Assembly: GCA_900546495.1 (NCBI GenBank)
Contig: URDN01000018.1
Span: 1 to 45,962 of the forward strand
DNA length: 45,962 nucleotides
DNA from: an uncultured Lachnospiraceae bacterium
GTDB taxonomy: Bacteria > Bacillota > Clostridia > Lachnospirales > Lachnospiraceae
Reading direction: 5' to 3'
Shown here: positions 34,043 through 42,454 of the stretch, piece by piece
Position numbering within the stretch: position 1 is the first letter of the stretch
Layout: each line of letters opens with the position of its first letter
Translations under genes and position numbers: made by a program
The notes under the pieces: generated by a model
Told to the model about the DNA's origin: nothing
Databases searched by the model: none
The model's input: the letters and a program-made list of their open reading frames with translations, nothing else

Positions 34043-34072
34043 TATTTTCGTCTGATATTTCTTCTAATATGC
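34043..34072 (-). promoter_or_regulatory. Weak candidate forespore (sigma-F-like) promoter
   Basis: Read leftward: GCATA (34068-34072), 15 nt, GACGAAAATA (34043-34052), which matches GYATA and four of the five fixed -10 positions of the Bacillus sigma-F consensus. It directly precedes the operon containing gerW, which is sigma-F-dependent in Bacillus. Confidence 0.3.
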
Positions 34073-34074
34073 AA

Positions 34075-34125
34075 ACAGAATTAATAAAACCATCTCATTT
34101 ATAAAGATTGTTTTACTAATTCTGT
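34075..34125 (-). terminator. Long hairpin between the NUDIX gene and the gerW operon
   Basis: A 16-bp stem with one mismatch (ACAGAATTAATAAAAC, 34075-34090, with 34110-34125), starting 12 bp after the NUDIX stop. Its T tract is short (TTT), so it is a probable but not strong terminator of the long miaB-to-NUDIX operon. Confidence 0.55.
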
Positions 34126-34137
34126 CTATTCCGGATT

Positions 34138-34668
34138 CTAAAAATACTTTTTGGTTCCCCACAGATTGCTCCGTTTCAAATCAAGATATTCGTTGTAAGC
34201 TTTTTCCAGAATCTGTTTCTCATTTGCAAATTTTAACAGATGATAAGCCTCGTGGTATTTGTAGTAACCGGAATCCACAAAATACTCTTCGCGCTGCGGT
34301 TTACTGTAATAACTGTCAGCCATCATCAGGTACCAGTGTACCTGTTTTTCTACAGTATCTTCAGGAACTGTAAATGTATACTGGCTCTTTCCAACATATT
34401 TTATGATAGAGGCATCTACGCCAGTCTCCTCTCTCACTTCTCTTGCAGCAGTATCCTTATACTCCTCACCGGCTTCTACCGTTCCTTTTGGCAGAACCCA
34501 GCCTTCATATTTGTTACGATAATTTTTATACAGCAACAGAATCTTTCCACGGAATATAACCACACCGCCACAACTGGTTGCTTCAATCATTGCAAGCCCT
34601 CCCGATGCGGTCTCAAATCTGGTTTTAAGTATACGCCTTTTGGAGTTAACTTGCAATACCTCGCCCAT
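34138..34668 (-). CDS. NUDIX hydrolase
   Basis: The 176-residue product has a complete Nudix box (GTVEAGEEYKDTAAREVREE, then TG), with the catalytic Glu residues in place. Such enzymes cleave nucleoside diphosphates linked to another moiety; the sequence around it (WVLPKGTVE) resembles the Ap4A hydrolase-like group, but the substrate is uncertain. It starts 2 bp after the PBP stop and is last in the operon. Its presence after cell-wall genes does not reveal its substrate. Confidence 0.92.
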   Translation of the reverse strand: MGEVLQVNSKRRILKTRFETASGGLAMIEATSCGGVVIFRGKILLLYKNYRNKYEGWVLPKGTVEAGEEYKDTAAREVREETGVDASIIKYVGKSQYTFTVPEDTVEKQVHWYLMMADSYYSKPQREEYFVDSGYYKYHEAYHLLKFANEKQILEKAYNEYLDLKRSNLWGTKKYF

Positions 34669-34670
34669 TT

Positions 34671-36269
34671 TTATTTATTGAAATATACGTCAAAAATCTG
34701 TTTTGTCACCGGCACTGCAGACTGACTTCCGGAACCGCCATCCTCTACAATTACTGCAATAGCAATGTCGTTATAGCCCTCTTTTGTTCCATAACCGACA
34801 AACCATCCATGACTGTCACCGGCACTGTTGTACTCTGCTGATCCGGTCTTGCCATAGGCAGTGTAACTCTGACCATTTAACGCCTTTCCGGTTCCATTTT
34901 CCACAACGCCATGCATATAGTCCTGTAAAAGTGCTGCATCCGATTCAGAGAGCAGCTGACCATACTCTTTTTCTTTGTAGTTTTTCACATGAACACCACC
35001 GCCATTTTCCACATGATCCACCACATAAGGCTCCATCGCGATTCCATTATTGGCAATGGCAGATGCTACGAATACCATATGAAGCGGGGATACCAGCGTA
35101 TCCCCCTGACCGATGGAAGTCTGCATGATCTTGCCTTTATCCGCATCTTTTGCCAGTGTAAAGCTGCTTTTGCTTCCCGAAAGCGAACCCGGCAATTTCT
35201 GATTAAAGAGCATGTCATTACACAATTCCTGAAACTTTGTAATATTCAAAGACAGTCCAATATTGGAAAAGGATGTATTACAGGAATTTGCAAAGGAATC
35301 TTTCAGATTCTCCTGACCATGAACAGATTTGTGATAACAGTGAATTTCATTGCCATCCACGTTCAGTTCTCCCTCACAGTTGAAACTGTAATTCTGATAG
35401 TTTGGATTCTCATGCACGTATTCCAATGTTGTGAATATCTTAAAGGTCGATCCAGGTGGATACAGGCCGGAAGTTACACGGTTTAACAACACACTGCTGC
35501 TGTCGTCAGACACAATATCATCCCATTTATCTGCCAGCGTATTCGGATCATAGTCCGGTTTTGACACCATGGCAAGAATCTTACCTGTCTTTGGCTCCAT
35601 AACAACCACGGCTCCATCCCGGTCCCCCAGAGCATCATACGCTGCCTTCTGAACATCGTAATCCAGTGTTGTCACCAGCGTATCCCCGGTATTTTTCTGA
35701 TCTTTCAGGTCATTTATAATCTGTGTCAGAAAAAAGGAATGAGAACGAAGCAGGTTGAAATTGTACTGTGACTCCAGACCGCCTTTTCCGTTATTCATAT
35801 AACCAACCACATGGGCGAACATCCGTCCATATGGATATTCTCTGGTCTCACTTCCATCGTCATTGACAGTCGTTTTCGCAAGCACCGTGCCATCTGCTGT
35901 CGTAATATCTCCGCGCACCACATGCTCTGCATACAGATCCAGACGGGAGTTATAAGAGCTGTTGATGATACTCTCACTTTTTACCAGCTGGAAATAAACA
36001 AAATATCCGATCATACCGATAAAAATTGCCAGAAACAGATACGTAATAATCAAAAATTCCAGATTTCTGCCAGTTCTACCAGATTTCCTCAATCTCGTCC
36101 TCGTCGAAGCGTGAGGACGCGCCGCCTCGCGGTCTGCCTGATCCAGATTCATGACTTCGATGCCCTGTCTGACCCGATTTGATCTTTGGCTTTTGCTGTG
36201 ACCGGACGTTGCTGACTTTCTTCTTGCTGTAGTCCCTCTTTTGTTTTCGTCCTCGACTCTTCTGCTCAT
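34671..36269 (-). CDS. Class B penicillin-binding protein (transpeptidase)
   Basis: A 532-residue bitopic protein. A long basic cytoplasmic tail (about 1-70) and one membrane segment (about 72-95) precede the transpeptidase domain with the active-site triad: PPGSTFK (Ser-x-x-Lys), SCN and YGKTGSAE (KTG). The N-terminal non-catalytic region is short, as in PbpA/PBP2-like proteins paired with a SEDS polymerase. It cross-links glycan strands outside the membrane. The start at 36269 (MSRRVED) is set by AAGGAG 6 nt upstream. The first 194 bases overlap the SEDS gene in another frame. Confidence 0.94.
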   Translation of the reverse strand: MSRRVEDENKRGTTARRKSATSGHSKSQRSNRVRQGIEVMNLDQADREAARPHASTRTRLRKSGRTGRNLEFLIITYLFLAIFIGMIGYFVYFQLVKSESIINSSYNSRLDLYAEHVVRGDITTADGTVLAKTTVNDDGSETREYPYGRMFAHVVGYMNNGKGGLESQYNFNLLRSHSFFLTQIINDLKDQKNTGDTLVTTLDYDVQKAAYDALGDRDGAVVVMEPKTGKILAMVSKPDYDPNTLADKWDDIVSDDSSSVLLNRVTSGLYPPGSTFKIFTTLEYVHENPNYQNYSFNCEGELNVDGNEIHCYHKSVHGQENLKDSFANSCNTSFSNIGLSLNITKFQELCNDMLFNQKLPGSLSGSKSSFTLAKDADKGKIMQTSIGQGDTLVSPLHMVFVASAIANNGIAMEPYVVDHVENGGGVHVKNYKEKEYGQLLSESDAALLQDYMHGVVENGTGKALNGQSYTAYGKTGSAEYNSAGDSHGWFVGYGTKEGYNDIAIAVIVEDGGSGSQSAVPVTKQIFDVYFNK

Positions 36270-37581
36270 TCGATTCTCCTTCTTCATCCTGTCTCATAAT
36301 ATACAGTCCCTGAATAATTGCAAACATAATGATCGTACATAATATGGAACTTCCTCCGTAGCTGACCAGCGGAAGTGTCAGACCGGTAGACGGAATAAAT
36401 TTGATGACACCGCCCACGTTCAAAAACACCTGCACGCCGTACACACAGCCAAGTCCCAGTGCGATCAGCTTATAAAACTGATCTTTAATCTGCATTGCAA
36501 TATTCAAAAACATCAAAAAGCAGCTAAAGCAAACAAGCACGATGCACACGGCAAAGGCACCGCCCAGTTCCTCAGAAATGGACGCAAACACGAAATCTGA
36601 TGATCCTAATGGAATCTTATCCGGCATTCCCTGATACAGTCCCATGCCAAACCATCCGCCGGTTCCGATGGCAAACAGCGCCTGTGCCACCTGCCATCCG
36701 CCGCCATGAATGGAGGCAAAGGGATCTTTCCATGCTTCGATTCGCACCCGTACATGAGAAAACAACTTCGAACCTGCCAGTGCTGCCAGACAGCCCACAC
36801 CCAGTCCACCGAAAAAGTATACCGGTTTTCGGGTTGCCACATACAGCATCACCACATAGGTTAAGAAAAAGATCAGTGCTGCTCCCAGATCCGTTGACAG
36901 TACCAGGATTCCCACATGGACAGCTGCCGCAACGGTCGAAATACACACCTGTCGGAAATCTGTTGATTCATAAAGCATACATGCCACAAAAAACACAAAA
37001 ATAATTTTCACAAATTCTGACGGTTGCAACGTAATACCTGCTACCGTGAAGGAAAGATGTGCGCCACCGCTCATTTTTCCAAGCACCAGAACGATACCAA
37101 GTGCCATCACCCCGACCGCACAGTAAAACCAGGTAAATTTTCGTAAAAATTTTAATTTTCTTACCAAAATCGGAACAAACGCTGATACCACCGCCGCCAC
37201 CACTGCAATCTCAAACTGACGGACGGCATTTTCAAAATTGAGTCTGGTCAGGATAATGAATCCTACCAGCAGCAACATACACATATGATTGACGACCAGA
37301 CGCGCTGCCCGCTTGTATATGATCCGGTAGATCAAGAACAAAAACAGCACAAACAGCACCTGTGCACCATAAAAGATCAGGATTTTAAAATCTTTTGTCA
37401 CCGCAAACAACACCATGAAGGCATCCAGATGGATCAAAAACATACAGGTCGTCTGCGCTTTATACATCCGTTTCTGCCGTTCCTCATTTTTTATTACCAG
37501 TACCACATAACTGTACCAGGTATAGATTGCAAAAAGAATGATCATCACATATTTGGACAATTCTGTGATCAAATGTATCAT
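36076..37581 (-). CDS. SEDS peptidoglycan glycosyltransferase (FtsW/RodA/SpoVE family)
   Basis: A 501-residue polytopic protein. SEDS signatures: GITLQPSEFVKI, STDLGAALIFF, a large extracellular loop with the PFASIHGGGWQVAQALFAIGTG block, and ISEELGG, ending with LPLVSYGGSS. It polymerises lipid II into glycan and works with a class B PBP, here the next gene. Three or four extra N-terminal membrane segments precede the core. The C-terminal about 75 residues form a basic, disordered tail that overlaps the PBP gene. RodA, FtsW or SpoVE cannot be chosen from sequence. The start follows AAGGAG. Confidence 0.93.
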   Translation of the reverse strand: MIHLITELSKYVMIILFAIYTWYSYVVLVIKNEERQKRMYKAQTTCMFLIHLDAFMVLFAVTKDFKILIFYGAQVLFVLFLFLIYRIIYKRAARLVVNHMCMLLLVGFIILTRLNFENAVRQFEIAVVAAVVSAFVPILVRKLKFLRKFTWFYCAVGVMALGIVLVLGKMSGGAHLSFTVAGITLQPSEFVKIIFVFFVACMLYESTDFRQVCISTVAAAVHVGILVLSTDLGAALIFFLTYVVMLYVATRKPVYFFGGLGVGCLAALAGSKLFSHVRVRIEAWKDPFASIHGGGWQVAQALFAIGTGGWFGMGLYQGMPDKIPLGSSDFVFASISEELGGAFAVCIVLVCFSCFLMFLNIAMQIKDQFYKLIALGLGCVYGVQVFLNVGGVIKFIPSTGLTLPLVSYGGSSILCTIIMFAIIQGLYIMRQDEEGESNEQKSRGRKQKRDYSKKKVSNVRSQQKPKIKSGQTGHRSHESGSGRPRGGASSRFDEDEIEEIW

Positions 37582-37602
37582 ATCTGCTCCTTAACTTCTC
37601 TT

Positions 37603-39825
37603 CTAATCCACGCCACGGCGGAAATGACCGTTGGTGTAAGTTCCTTCCTTCGGCGGCTGAATCTTCCTGCCTGACCGGAAAGCATCTTCATATTGCTGTA
37701 AAATTCCATGCATCTGCTTTACTGACTCATTGCGAAAAACAATGCGATGCGCGCCAAAATCCAAACCACCAATCTCATCCGCATGGTGTAAAAGACAGGT
37801 TGGCTGGCTATTGTAGATCACATTATAACAATTCGTACAATCCCGCTGTACTTCAAACTGTTTCTGGTAACGGTCGTTTAAATACAGACGCTGTGGCTGC
37901 TTCCCAGACTCTTTTTTCTGTTCCTTGATACAGGATGCATAGTTTTTATATACACACTGTGCAGAAATCATCAACGGTGCATAACCGTAAAGCATCAATT
38001 CTGCCTGTTCATTTTCCATATGTGCCAGTTCTTTCCGATTCAGCTCCATGGACGCGGTATAACCTGCAAATCCAGCTGCCATAAAATCATCAGCTGCCTC
38101 ATTGGAAAACACATATAATCCTGCGTCTAATGCAAGCTTTTCTGCTGGAAGATGCAATTCTTCCTTGGCAAAACCAATCCCATCGTAACTTCTTACCCAG
38201 ATGCGATCAAACCGCTTTAAGACAGATACCTGTTTTCGCAATAATCCTTCCGAATTTTCCCGCAACACATAAGGGAATGCATAACCTGCCTGTTTTCCAG
38301 CAGCATGAATCTCTTTTAATGCTGCTTCCAGATTTGTAAAACTATCCAGCGTAACCATATCGACCATTTGATTTTCCAGAACCGCATTCAAATTCTGCTG
38401 AGCAGAACCGATCAACCATACATTTAACATTGGTTTATCACCACTGCTAATTGCTTTGTTCTGCTCCATTCTGTCAGTTGGCCTCTCCTGCGGTGTCACC
38501 GCTTCATTTCTTCTCCAGCTGCATAGCATCGCTTGCTGTAACTGTTCCAGCGCATTTCTGCGAAGTTCATTGATCTGACCCACCGGAACAAACAAGCCAT
38601 CCTCCAGATCAATTTCCAGATGCTGTACGCAAAATGGTGTATCTCCGGTTTTAGAAAGTCTCTTTCTTAATTCATCCTCTGACAGCGGGCGATTCTGCGC
38701 CGTTCCCGGAATTTCACCGCTCACACAGACTTTTTTTTCACTGTGAGATTCTGCCTCTGTGTCATTTCTGGATAATGCTACCTCTAACTGCATTGGTTTT
38801 CCCGCATGAAATACAGCTTTTAGGGCTACCGGAACTTTTGTCTCTTCCGGTGCCTGATAAGCCGCCTTCGCTTCGTTGCTGCTGTGGGAGGAATCTGTCA
38901 GTGTCATCATGGAACGGCCATTTCTCATATCATAATAGCCAGCGGTAAATCCGTTTCTATTACCAAATGCCAGCAAACGCTCCATATCTGCATCCTCAAC
39001 CCGGTAATGTTCCGGACATGATTCATACAGATCCAGATATTTCCGGTAAACAGAAGTAACACCTGCTGCATATTCCAGCTTTTTCATACGTCCTTCTATC
39101 TTAAAGGAATAAATACCGCTCTCACATAACTGTGGAAGCTGTGAAATCGTACACAGATCCTTTGGACTTAACGGATATTTTTCTTTCTTATGTAACAAAT
39201 TGCCGCGCTCATCCGTTACCTGATATGCCAGACGACAAGGCTGTGCACAGCGGCCACGGTTTCCGCTTCGTCCACCAAGCATACTACTCATCAGGCACTG
39301 ACCGGAATAACAGTAGCAAAGTGCACCGTGGATAAAACTTTCAATTTCCACCCCTGTTTCGTCATAAATCCGGCGAATCTCCAACCGGGATAATTCACGG
39401 GCGGTTACAATACGTTCTGCTCCGTGTTCCATCAGGAACTTTGCTCCGGATACATTGGATACTGACATCTGCGTGCTTGCATGCAGTGCAAGTTCCGGAA
39501 AGTTTCTGTGGATAAACTGAAATACACCGTAATCCTGCACAATGACTGCATCTAATCCATGCGCATACAGCGGCTTCAGATAAGAAAACAGCTCCGTTTC
39601 GATTTCTTTGTTTTTTAACAGCGTATTGACGGTCAGAAATATCTTTTTTCCGCGCATATGTGCAAAATCCAATGCTTCCTGAATATCGTTCTGTGTGAAA
39701 TTTTTAGCAAATGCCCGGGCACCAAATTTGTCACCCCCCAGATAAACTGCATCTGCTCCGGCATTCAGCACTGCTTTGCATATCTCCAGCGATCCCGCCG
39801 GGGATAATAATTCATGTCTTCTCAT
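37603..39825 (-). CDS. U32-family peptidase-like protein with DUF3656 (RlhA-type RNA hydroxylation)
   Basis: A 740-residue protein. The N-terminal U32 domain has the family signature ESFIHGALCYCYSGQCLMSS near residue 165 and further Cys (RGRCAQPC, then CTNCYN near the end) that could hold an Fe-S cluster. The middle holds a DUF3656-type region. U32 proteins of this build include E. coli RlhA, needed for hydroxylation of a 23S rRNA cytidine, and are not true proteases. It starts inside the last bases of zapA (4-base overlap). Confidence 0.9.
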   Translation of the reverse strand: MRRHELLSPAGSLEICKAVLNAGADAVYLGGDKFGARAFAKNFTQNDIQEALDFAHMRGKKIFLTVNTLLKNKEIETELFSYLKPLYAHGLDAVIVQDYGVFQFIHRNFPELALHASTQMSVSNVSGAKFLMEHGAERIVTARELSRLEIRRIYDETGVEIESFIHGALCYCYSGQCLMSSMLGGRSGNRGRCAQPCRLAYQVTDERGNLLHKKEKYPLSPKDLCTISQLPQLCESGIYSFKIEGRMKKLEYAAGVTSVYRKYLDLYESCPEHYRVEDADMERLLAFGNRNGFTAGYYDMRNGRSMMTLTDSSHSSNEAKAAYQAPEETKVPVALKAVFHAGKPMQLEVALSRNDTEAESHSEKKVCVSGEIPGTAQNRPLSEDELRKRLSKTGDTPFCVQHLEIDLEDGLFVPVGQINELRRNALEQLQQAMLCSWRRNEAVTPQERPTDRMEQNKAISSGDKPMLNVWLIGSAQQNLNAVLENQMVDMVTLDSFTNLEAALKEIHAAGKQAGYAFPYVLRENSEGLLRKQVSVLKRFDRIWVRSYDGIGFAKEELHLPAEKLALDAGLYVFSNEAADDFMAAGFAGYTASMELNRKELAHMENEQAELMLYGYAPLMISAQCVYKNYASCIKEQKKESGKQPQRLYLNDRYQKQFEVQRDCTNCYNVIYNSQPTCLLHHADEIGGLDFGAHRIVFRNESVKQMHGILQQYEDAFRSGRKIQPPKEGTYTNGHFRRGVD

Positions 39826-40154
39826 TCCTGATATCCTTCCAGTCTCTCAAGTCTTACTTCTGTCTCTGCCAGTTCCTGACGCAGTTCTGCCAGTTCGTTC
39901 TCTTTCAGGCGCAGATCCTCCTCCAGCTGCTGAATCTGATCCTGCGCTTTGATCAGTTCTTCTGCAATATTAATATGGATCAGTACCGGTTTCAGATCTG
40001 CCGGCAGACAACGGTATTCATCTTTATCTTCAAACTCTTGAAGCACATGGTTGACACAGGATGCGATGCGCTGGATATGTGTCTCGTCATCCGCACCACC
40101 CATTGTCAGTACTTTTCCACCAATTGCCACCTGTACCATTGATTTTTTTGTCAT
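39822..40154 (-). CDS. zapA: Cell division protein ZapA
   Basis: A 110-residue protein: an N-terminal ZapA globular part (VQVAIGGKVLTMGG, then IQRIASCVN) and a C-terminal coiled coil (about 65-108, heptads of Leu/Glu). ZapA binds and bundles FtsZ at the septum. The start at 40154 (MTKKSM) has AGAGGA 8 nt upstream; the longer frame to 40238 overlaps ruvB and lacks support. It lies 40 bp after ruvB. Confidence 0.9.
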   Translation of the reverse strand: MTKKSMVQVAIGGKVLTMGGADDETHIQRIASCVNHVLQEFEDKDEYRCLPADLKPVLIHINIAEELIKAQDQIQQLEEDLRLKENELAELRQELAETEVRLERLEGYQE

Positions 40155-40194
40155 GTTTCTTTTCCTCTGCTTTAACTCACAGTCAGTATCCTGC

Positions 40195-41184
40195 TTAGTT
40201 TCCCTTAAAATGCTCGATTGCCAGTGCTGTCGCCACACGTCCCTTGGGCGTACGGTTTAAGAATCCATTTTTTACCAGATACGGTTCGTACACGTCCTCG
40301 ATCGTACCTGAATCTTCTCCAACCGCCGCTGCCAGTGTCTCAAGTCCTACCGGGCCGCCGCCAAACTTCTGAATAATAGTCAGCAGGATCAACCGGTCAT
40401 TCTTGTCCAGACCACAACGGTCTACTTCCAGCAGATCCAGGGCAAAAGAAGCTACTTCTTCTGTGATCACCCCATCGTATTTTACCTGCGCGAAATCACG
40501 GACACGTTTTAGCAGACGGTTTGCCAGCCGTGGTGTTCCTCTGGAACGTTTTGCCAGCTCTGCGGCGCCCTCCGGTTCGATCTCCACACCAAGTTTCTTC
40601 GCCGACTGCTCAATGATTGTCTGTAATTCCTGTGGTGTATAAAATTCCAGATGCTGGATCACTCCAAAACGGTCTCTGAGCGGCGCTGACAACAGTCCTG
40701 CACGGGTAGTTGCTCCCACCAGTGTAAACTTCGGCAGATCCAGTCGAATAGAACGGGCGGATGCCCCTTTTCCGATCATAATATCAATGGCATAATCTTC
40801 CATCGCCGGATACAGCACTTCTTCTACCTGACGGTTCAGGCGATGGATCTCATCTACAAATAAAATATCATTTTCCTGCAGATTACTTAAAATTGATGCC
40901 ATTTCTCCCGGTTTTGCAATCGCCGGTCCGGAAGTAATCTTCATATGTACGCCCATCTCATTGGCAATGATACCGGAAAGTGTAGTCTTTCCAAGTCCTG
41001 GCGGCCCGTAAAACAATACATGATCTAACGGTTCCTGCCTCTGCCGTGCCGCTTCGATATAGACACGCAGGGTGCCTTTTATTTTCTCCTGTCCGATATA
41101 TTCCTCCAGAGACATTGGTCGCAGACTGGTTTCGGTCTGCAGATCTTCTTCCTGAATCTGGGTAGAAATCACTCGTTTTTCCAT
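40195..41184 (-). CDS. ruvB: Holliday junction branch migration helicase RuvB
   Basis: A 329-residue AAA+ motor of normal length: Walker A GPPGLGKT, Walker B LFVDEIHRL, sensor TLVGATTRAGLLSAPLRDRF and the C-terminal winged helix (PKGRVATALA). It drives branch migration with RuvA. The start follows GAGGAA. It has its own possible promoter in the 137-bp gap after ruvA. No ruvC is nearby, as usual in Firmicutes. Confidence 0.97.
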   Translation of the reverse strand: MEKRVISTQIQEEDLQTETSLRPMSLEEYIGQEKIKGTLRVYIEAARQRQEPLDHVLFYGPPGLGKTTLSGIIANEMGVHMKITSGPAIAKPGEMASILSNLQENDILFVDEIHRLNRQVEEVLYPAMEDYAIDIMIGKGASARSIRLDLPKFTLVGATTRAGLLSAPLRDRFGVIQHLEFYTPQELQTIIEQSAKKLGVEIEPEGAAELAKRSRGTPRLANRLLKRVRDFAQVKYDGVITEEVASFALDLLEVDRCGLDKNDRLILLTIIQKFGGGPVGLETLAAAVGEDSGTIEDVYEPYLVKNGFLNRTPKGRVATALAIEHFKGN

Positions 41185-41214
41185 GAATTTCCTCGCTTCA
41201 ATACACTACATTAT

Positions 41215-41243
41215 TTTATATCCACTGTTTTTTATTCTGTAAA
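41215..41243 (-). promoter_or_regulatory. Internal promoter before ruvB
   Basis: Read leftward: TTTACA (41238-41243), 17 nt, TATAAA (41215-41220), about 30 bp before ruvB. I see no LexA-type GAAC...GTTC box with it. Confidence 0.55.
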
Positions 41244-41321
41244 ACTTTACTATCTTGCACGATTCTTATCAAATATATTTGAAACTTGATGTACAATTTC
41301 ATTCAGCTTAAACAGAACCGA

Positions 41322-41939
41322 TTAAAACAGCGCCATATTTTTTAAAGCTGCCTTTAGTACGCTTTCCACATCATCGTCCTCTGTAATTTCAATACCGGAA
41401 AGCACTTTCGACGCTTCTGTCGCACTGTACCCCAGTGCTACAAGTGCTTCGGAAGCTTCTTTACGGATACGGTTATTACTGCTTCCGCCTGCTGCCGGTG
41501 TCTCCATTTCTTCAAATCCGGTTTCAATGGCATCTCCCAGATCAATTTTATCCTTCAGTTCAATGATCAGACGCTTTGCGGTCTTGCTTCCGACACCAGG
41601 CGCTTTGGAAATGGTCTTGGCATCTTCTGCCACAATGGCAAATCGCAGATCATTGGCTGATAATACAGATAAAACCGCCAGTCCGCCTTTGGGTCCGATT
41701 CCACTGACGTTGATCAGTAATTTAAACATTTCCAACTCGTCTCTGCTTGGAAATCCAAACAGGGAAAAAGCATCTTCTTTTACGTACAGATAGGTATAGA
41801 TCTTGACCTGTTCTCCCCGTACCGGAAGTGCATCCAGCATCCGGGCAGAAATATGGATATTGTATCCAATACCGTTATTTTCCACGACGATCAGGTCTTC
41901 ACTGACTTCCTCCAATGTTCCTTTTATATATGAATACAT
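41322..41939 (-). CDS. ruvA: Holliday junction branch migration protein RuvA
   Basis: A 205-residue protein with the OB-fold N-terminus (MYSYIKGTLEEV), helix-hairpin-helix motifs (LINVSGIGPKGGL and APGVGSKTAKRLIIEL) and the C-terminal RuvB-binding domain (EASEALVALGY). The start at 41939 is the family start and has GGAG upstream; the four-residue extension to 41951 is not supported. It forms the tetramer that holds the junction. Confidence 0.97.
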   Translation of the reverse strand: MYSYIKGTLEEVSEDLIVVENNGIGYNIHISARMLDALPVRGEQVKIYTYLYVKEDAFSLFGFPSRDELEMFKLLINVSGIGPKGGLAVLSVLSANDLRFAIVAEDAKTISKAPGVGSKTAKRLIIELKDKIDLGDAIETGFEEMETPAAGGSSNNRIRKEASEALVALGYSATEASKVLSGIEITEDDDVESVLKAALKNMALF

Positions 41940-42056
41940 TAAAAACTCCACTTTAGAAACACTTCATTTTTCGATCATCTTCTATCTCTCAATCTGATAC
42001 TTTTTACCGCTGATCTGTTTTCTGAAATGCTTCTATATTTATTCTTATTTATTTTC

Positions 42057-42452
42057 TTAGTTCGTCTGGGTATCAAACTGGGCTTCTTCCCCGTCTTCCA
42101 CTTCTACCACGACTTTATTTGGCAGACATACGATGGTCTCACTGTTGGAGGAAATTGCATGCTGATTTACACAGAGTTTATCCGGACAATCCGCGGAAAT
42201 CATATCCGCTTTTCCATTTTCAATCACAAGGGTATTTGTCACTGTTCCTTCTGCATTTTTTATCTCGATTTTCTGCGCTTTTTCTCCTGTCGTATGCAGA
42301 TCATAAGTGCCATACACCGTTCCGTCTACCGTTACTTTGACCTGTCCGCCGGGTGTACTCTGCATCTTCTGAAACACAAAATACCCGATCACCGCTGACA
42401 CAAAGATAATGACCAGTAATAAAATCTCTTTTTTACCGATTTTTTTGTCCAT
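42057..42452 (-). CDS. NusG domain II-containing small membrane-anchored protein
   Basis: A 131-residue protein: one N-terminal membrane segment (about 9-27) followed by the NusG domain II/DUF1312 fold, with the C-terminal CPDKLCVNQHAIS Cys-x4-Cys pattern and IVCLPNKVVVEV. It should face the outside. Family role unsettled. It starts 2 bp after miaB, so the two are cotranslated. Confidence 0.88.
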   Translation of the reverse strand: MDKKIGKKEILLLVIIFVSAVIGYFVFQKMQSTPGGQVKVTVDGTVYGTYDLHTTGEKAQKIEIKNAEGTVTNTLVIENGKADMISADCPDKLCVNQHAISSNSETIVCLPNKVVVEVEDGEEAQFDTQTN

Positions 42453-42454
42453 GC

